DNA of 33,152 nucleotides from an uncultured Candidatus Saccharibacteria bacterium. GTDB lineage: Bacteria; Patescibacteriota; Saccharimonadia; Saccharimonadales; Saccharimonadaceae. The notes beneath the pieces are model-generated. The model was not told where the DNA came from and ran no database searches. It saw only the letters and a program-made list of their open reading frames with translations. The stretch's first letter is position 1; the number at the start of each line of letters is the position of its first letter. Below, one piece after another: positions 30,334 through 33,152 of the stretch. Both the position numbers and the translations under genes were made by a program. The stretch is taken from assembly GCA_938017655.1 (NCBI GenBank), contig CALIJO010000011.1, forward strand, positions 1-33,152. The letters run 5' to 3'.

Positions 30334-30465
30334 TAATTCGTTTTTTATCTGAAGCTGCTTACGCCACACAATTTCACGATTATTCTATTCGTTTATTTTA
30401 TCTGAAGCTACTTATGCCCCAAGATTTCACAATTTTATCAATTTAATTTAAGCCAAACTACTTAC
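30334..30465. repeat. About 54-bp degenerate tandem repeat reaching into the exchanger 3' end
   Basis: TTTTATCTGAAGCTGCTTACGCC (30344 on) recurs as TTTTATCTGAAGCTACTTATGCC (30396 on), each followed by (C)A-ATTTCAC(A/G)AT. A third, partial unit TTTAAGCCAAACTACTTAC spans the stop codon at 30448. Confidence 0.75.
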
Positions 30466-31419
30466 AATTACGTATCCATAATAGACCACGAACAGGACCA
30501 AAAACGCCAAACCTTCTTTGAAACTAATTTTCTGATCATTCTTCGCAAAAATAAATAGTACGATCGGTGAAATCACTAGCGCTACCACGTCTACAATTGA
30601 AAAAGCACCTCCTGCCACTCCACCAAGAATCGCCACCGGCAATCCTGCCACAATACCGATATTAAAAATATTTGACCCCACGATATTACCAATCGCAATG
30701 TCGTATTCCCCTTTTTTCGTGGCAATCACCGAAGTTACCAGCTCTGGAAGAGAGGTTCCGAGCGCCACAATAGTTAAAGAAATTAATCTCTCACTCACCC
30801 CAAAATTCGCTGCAATATCCGAAGCTCCCCTCACTACTAAATCACTACCGAGTACCACTGCGAGTAAACCAAACACAATCATCGCGATCGATTTAGCTAG
30901 ATTTACTGGCTCCCCCTCGTCTTCCTCTTCCACCCTATTCGACTTGCGATTCAGCATACCGAAGAGATAATAAATAAAAATTCCGAAGAATAATAGCAAA
31001 ATTACGCCATCCTGTCTGGTGAACAAATTTTCTGATAGTCCGAACAATTTATCCGACAAGACCGCCGCAAATCCCAAAGTCATCAAAACTAACACTGGAA
31101 TTTCTTTCCGCACTGTCGCCGTCTTCACATGAAGCGCTCCCACCATTGCCGATACCCCTAAAATCAGTAAAATATTCAAAATATTACTACCAATCACGTT
31201 ACCGAGCAAAATATCGCCCTTCCCCACCAAAATCGATTGAATACTCACCGCTAGTTCCGGCGCACTCGTACCAAAAGAAACGATTGTTAAACCAATCAAC
31301 ATCTTCGGCACCTTAAATTTTCTCGCCGTATCGCTTGACCCATCGACGAACACATCTGCACCCTTAATCAGTAGAACAAATCCCACCAACAATAAAAATG
31401 CACTAAAAATTAATCCCAT
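30448..31419 (-). CDS. Na+/Ca2+ exchanger family (CaCA, YrbG-like)
   Basis: 323 residues, about ten membrane helices. The two inverted alpha repeats carry the ion-binding motifs GTSAPELAVS...GNVIGSNILNILLILG (about 50-90) and GTSLPELVTS...GNIVGSNIFNIGIVAGL (about 215-260); an acidic loop (EEEDEGEP) separates the halves. It moves Ca2+ or similar cations out in exchange for Na+ (or H+/K+). GGAGAA precedes the ATG, and an extended TGGTAAAAT (31449-31454) lies about 30 bases up. Single-gene unit. Confidence 0.94.
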   Translation of the reverse strand: MGLIFSAFLLLVGFVLLIKGADVFVDGSSDTARKFKVPKMLIGLTIVSFGTSAPELAVSIQSILVGKGDILLGNVIGSNILNILLILGVSAMVGALHVKTATVRKEIPVLVLMTLGFAAVLSDKLFGLSENLFTRQDGVILLLFFGIFIYYLFGMLNRKSNRVEEEDEGEPVNLAKSIAMIVFGLLAVVLGSDLVVRGASDIAANFGVSERLISLTIVALGTSLPELVTSVIATKKGEYDIAIGNIVGSNIFNIGIVAGLPVAILGGVAGGAFSIVDVVALVISPIVLFIFAKNDQKISFKEGLAFLVLFVVYYGYVIVSSLA

Positions 31420-31465
31420 TTTTATTTATTCTCCATTAAACTCTTAATATTTTACCATGAGAATC

Positions 31466-32098
31466 TTATTCTAACCATCTTTTTTCAGGATTCGACTGCA
31501 TAATTTCTGCTGTTTTGGGTAAGTATTCTTTAATCGCTAGGTTCAACGGCAAATCGTATTCTCTAAACTCCTCTTCCTCAAATTTTTCACTATGTATATA
31601 ATAATTATTCCTCCCAAGTCTCATCATATAATTGTCGTCCATGTCTAACCCCTCAACCTGTCTTCTTATGTATTCAGCTGTGGCAGTTTTAGGATAGCCA
31701 AGTAGCTCACCAATTTGATTATTCGCCTCAATCCACACCCTCCTATCTAAAATTTTGCCCTCATCCGAAATACTATTTGAAAATTTCTCATACCATCCCT
31801 GCAAATCTTCACACAATTCTTTTGTTTTTCCCACATATAGATACTCATATTTCGCCATCTGAGCTCTTCTTAGTCTCCCCTTAGCCAAAACCAGTCCAAG
31901 TTCATCCAAAATTTTTGGTATTATTTCATTGTCCAATAATTTCTTACCATCAAATTCATCATTAACCTGCAAGGTGGTCGGCTTTAATCCAATCAATACT
32001 CCCATAACCCCCGCCATAAAAGGAGTAGCCAGTGCCTTTCTCTTCCAATAAAATTCAAAAACCAATTTCTCAAGTCTTAATAAAGCGTCTCTGTTCAT
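31466..32098 (-). CDS. Protein of unknown function
   Basis: 210 residues, soluble, mostly helical, with WKRKALATPFMAGVMGVLIGLKP near the start and RRAQMAKYEYLYVGKTKELCEDLQGWYEK and YPKTATAEYIRRQVEG in the middle. I recognise no family or catalytic motif. Start ATG 32098 is preferred to longer options because TATACT (32105-32110, extended by TG) ends 6 bases before it and the region above is the rRNA terminator. Directly downstream of the 16S transcript. Confidence 0.65.
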   Translation of the reverse strand: MNRDALLRLEKLVFEFYWKRKALATPFMAGVMGVLIGLKPTTLQVNDEFDGKKLLDNEIIPKILDELGLVLAKGRLRRAQMAKYEYLYVGKTKELCEDLQGWYEKFSNSISDEGKILDRRVWIEANNQIGELLGYPKTATAEYIRRQVEGLDMDDNYMMRLGRNNYYIHSEKFEEEEFREYDLPLNLAIKEYLPKTAEIMQSNPEKRWLE

Positions 32099-32104
32099 AC
32101 CGGA

Positions 32105-32110
32105 AGTATA
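32105..32110 (-). promoter_or_regulatory. Extended -10, 6 bases from ATG
   Basis: TGTTATACT on the minus strand; hexamer 32105-32110; ATG 32098. Leaderless transcript predicted. Confidence 0.6.
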
Positions 32111-32123
32111 ACATAAAAACCAA

Positions 32124-32149
32124 CAAAAAATCCCCTTTTCGGGGATTTT
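32124..32149 (-). terminator. Terminator of the 16S rRNA transcript
   Basis: Perfect 9-bp stem AAAATCCCC/GGGGATTTT with a 5-nt loop and TTTTTT on the minus strand. Lies between the 16S 3' end and the next gene. Confidence 0.88.
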
Positions 32150-32209
32150 CCTTAACAACTCAGCTGTGCAATTCATCGTCTGTTTTAGTAAGCTGTAAAT
32201 CGTATCTTA

Positions 32210-32287
32210 CTTACGTAAGCTATATTGTGTCTTAAGCTTATAAACACAATTACGACCGACCTAGATACATTAAACCTTAGTTTAATG
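32210..32287. other. Hairpin-rich 3' flank of the 16S gene
   Basis: Palindrome CTTACGTAAG (32210-32219), stem ATTGTGT/ACACAAT (32224-32250) and perfect 8-bp hairpin CATTAAAC/GTTTAATG (32268-32287). Probable processing signals or half of the 16S processing stalk; the matching 5' flank is outside the window. Confidence 0.5.
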
Positions 32288-32305
32288 CTCATCAAATCCT
32301 TCTCT

Positions 32306-33152
<847 letters not shown>

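Overview
This looks like about 33 kb of a Saccharibacteria (Candidate Phyla Radiation, TM7) chromosome. The partial 16S rRNA at the right edge (minus strand) has positions I associate with that lineage, such as AAACATAAAGGAATTG where most bacteria have AAACTYAAAKGAATTG. The compact gene set, the DUF5663 protein, the KGG-repeat protein and the short versions of normally longer enzymes fit. UGA acts as a stop (for example at the sufC/sufB ATGA overlap), so the code is standard and the SR1/Gracilibacteria code is excluded. No cultured-species assignment is possible from this window.

Left part (1-10.4 kb) is mostly housekeeping on the minus strand: ftsA-ftsZ-nrdR-thioredoxin-like gene, then HD phosphohydrolase-ileS (ileS runs off the left edge). 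Separate units follow for methionine aminopeptidase, two adenylate-kinase-type genes, rpsU (S21), and a winged-helix gene with recJ. At 10.42-10.47 kb two overlapping divergent promoters separate the winged-helix/recJ unit from priA on the plus strand. A 559-bp gene-free gap contains a 124-bp element with perfect 12-bp inverted ends. Then come def-fmt (plus), which together with map form the N-terminal formyl-methionine pathway, a DUF5663 gene, and a minimal SUF iron-sulfur operon sufC-sufB-sufS-sufU (minus).

The accessory part starts at tRNA-Asn (19.24 kb). The last 19 bases of that tRNA are repeated 184 bp downstream with a terminator and a second 19-bp repeat, like the scar of site-specific integration. 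Beyond it lie a DUF4352-type lipid/membrane-anchored protein, a small RNA candidate, a broken PemK/MazF-like toxin gene, an AT-rich ankyrin-like gene, a DUF1810 fusion protein, small membrane proteins and a surface protein. Housekeeping resumes with rpsA (S1), a HELGH metalloprotein, the KGG protein, tRNA-Ala, tRNA-Ile (convergent), a SpoU/TrmH methyltransferase, a Na+/Ca2+ exchanger and the 16S gene.

Four cross-cutting signals stand out. (1) At least 13 first genes of transcription units have a -10 hexamer ending only 6-9 nt before the ATG, which predicts leaderless mRNAs, while internal genes and another group of first genes have Shine-Dalgarno sites. (2) Degenerate tandem duplications sit in many intergenic tails and several carry a copy of the neighbouring stop codon. 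(3) A 36-nt hairpin directly after tRNA-Ala has a 7-bp acceptor-like stem with a G3:U70-equivalent wobble and a 3' ACCA, mimicking an alanine minihelix. (4) The 16S gene is followed by a terminator and a protein gene, with no 23S downstream, so the rRNA genes are unlinked.
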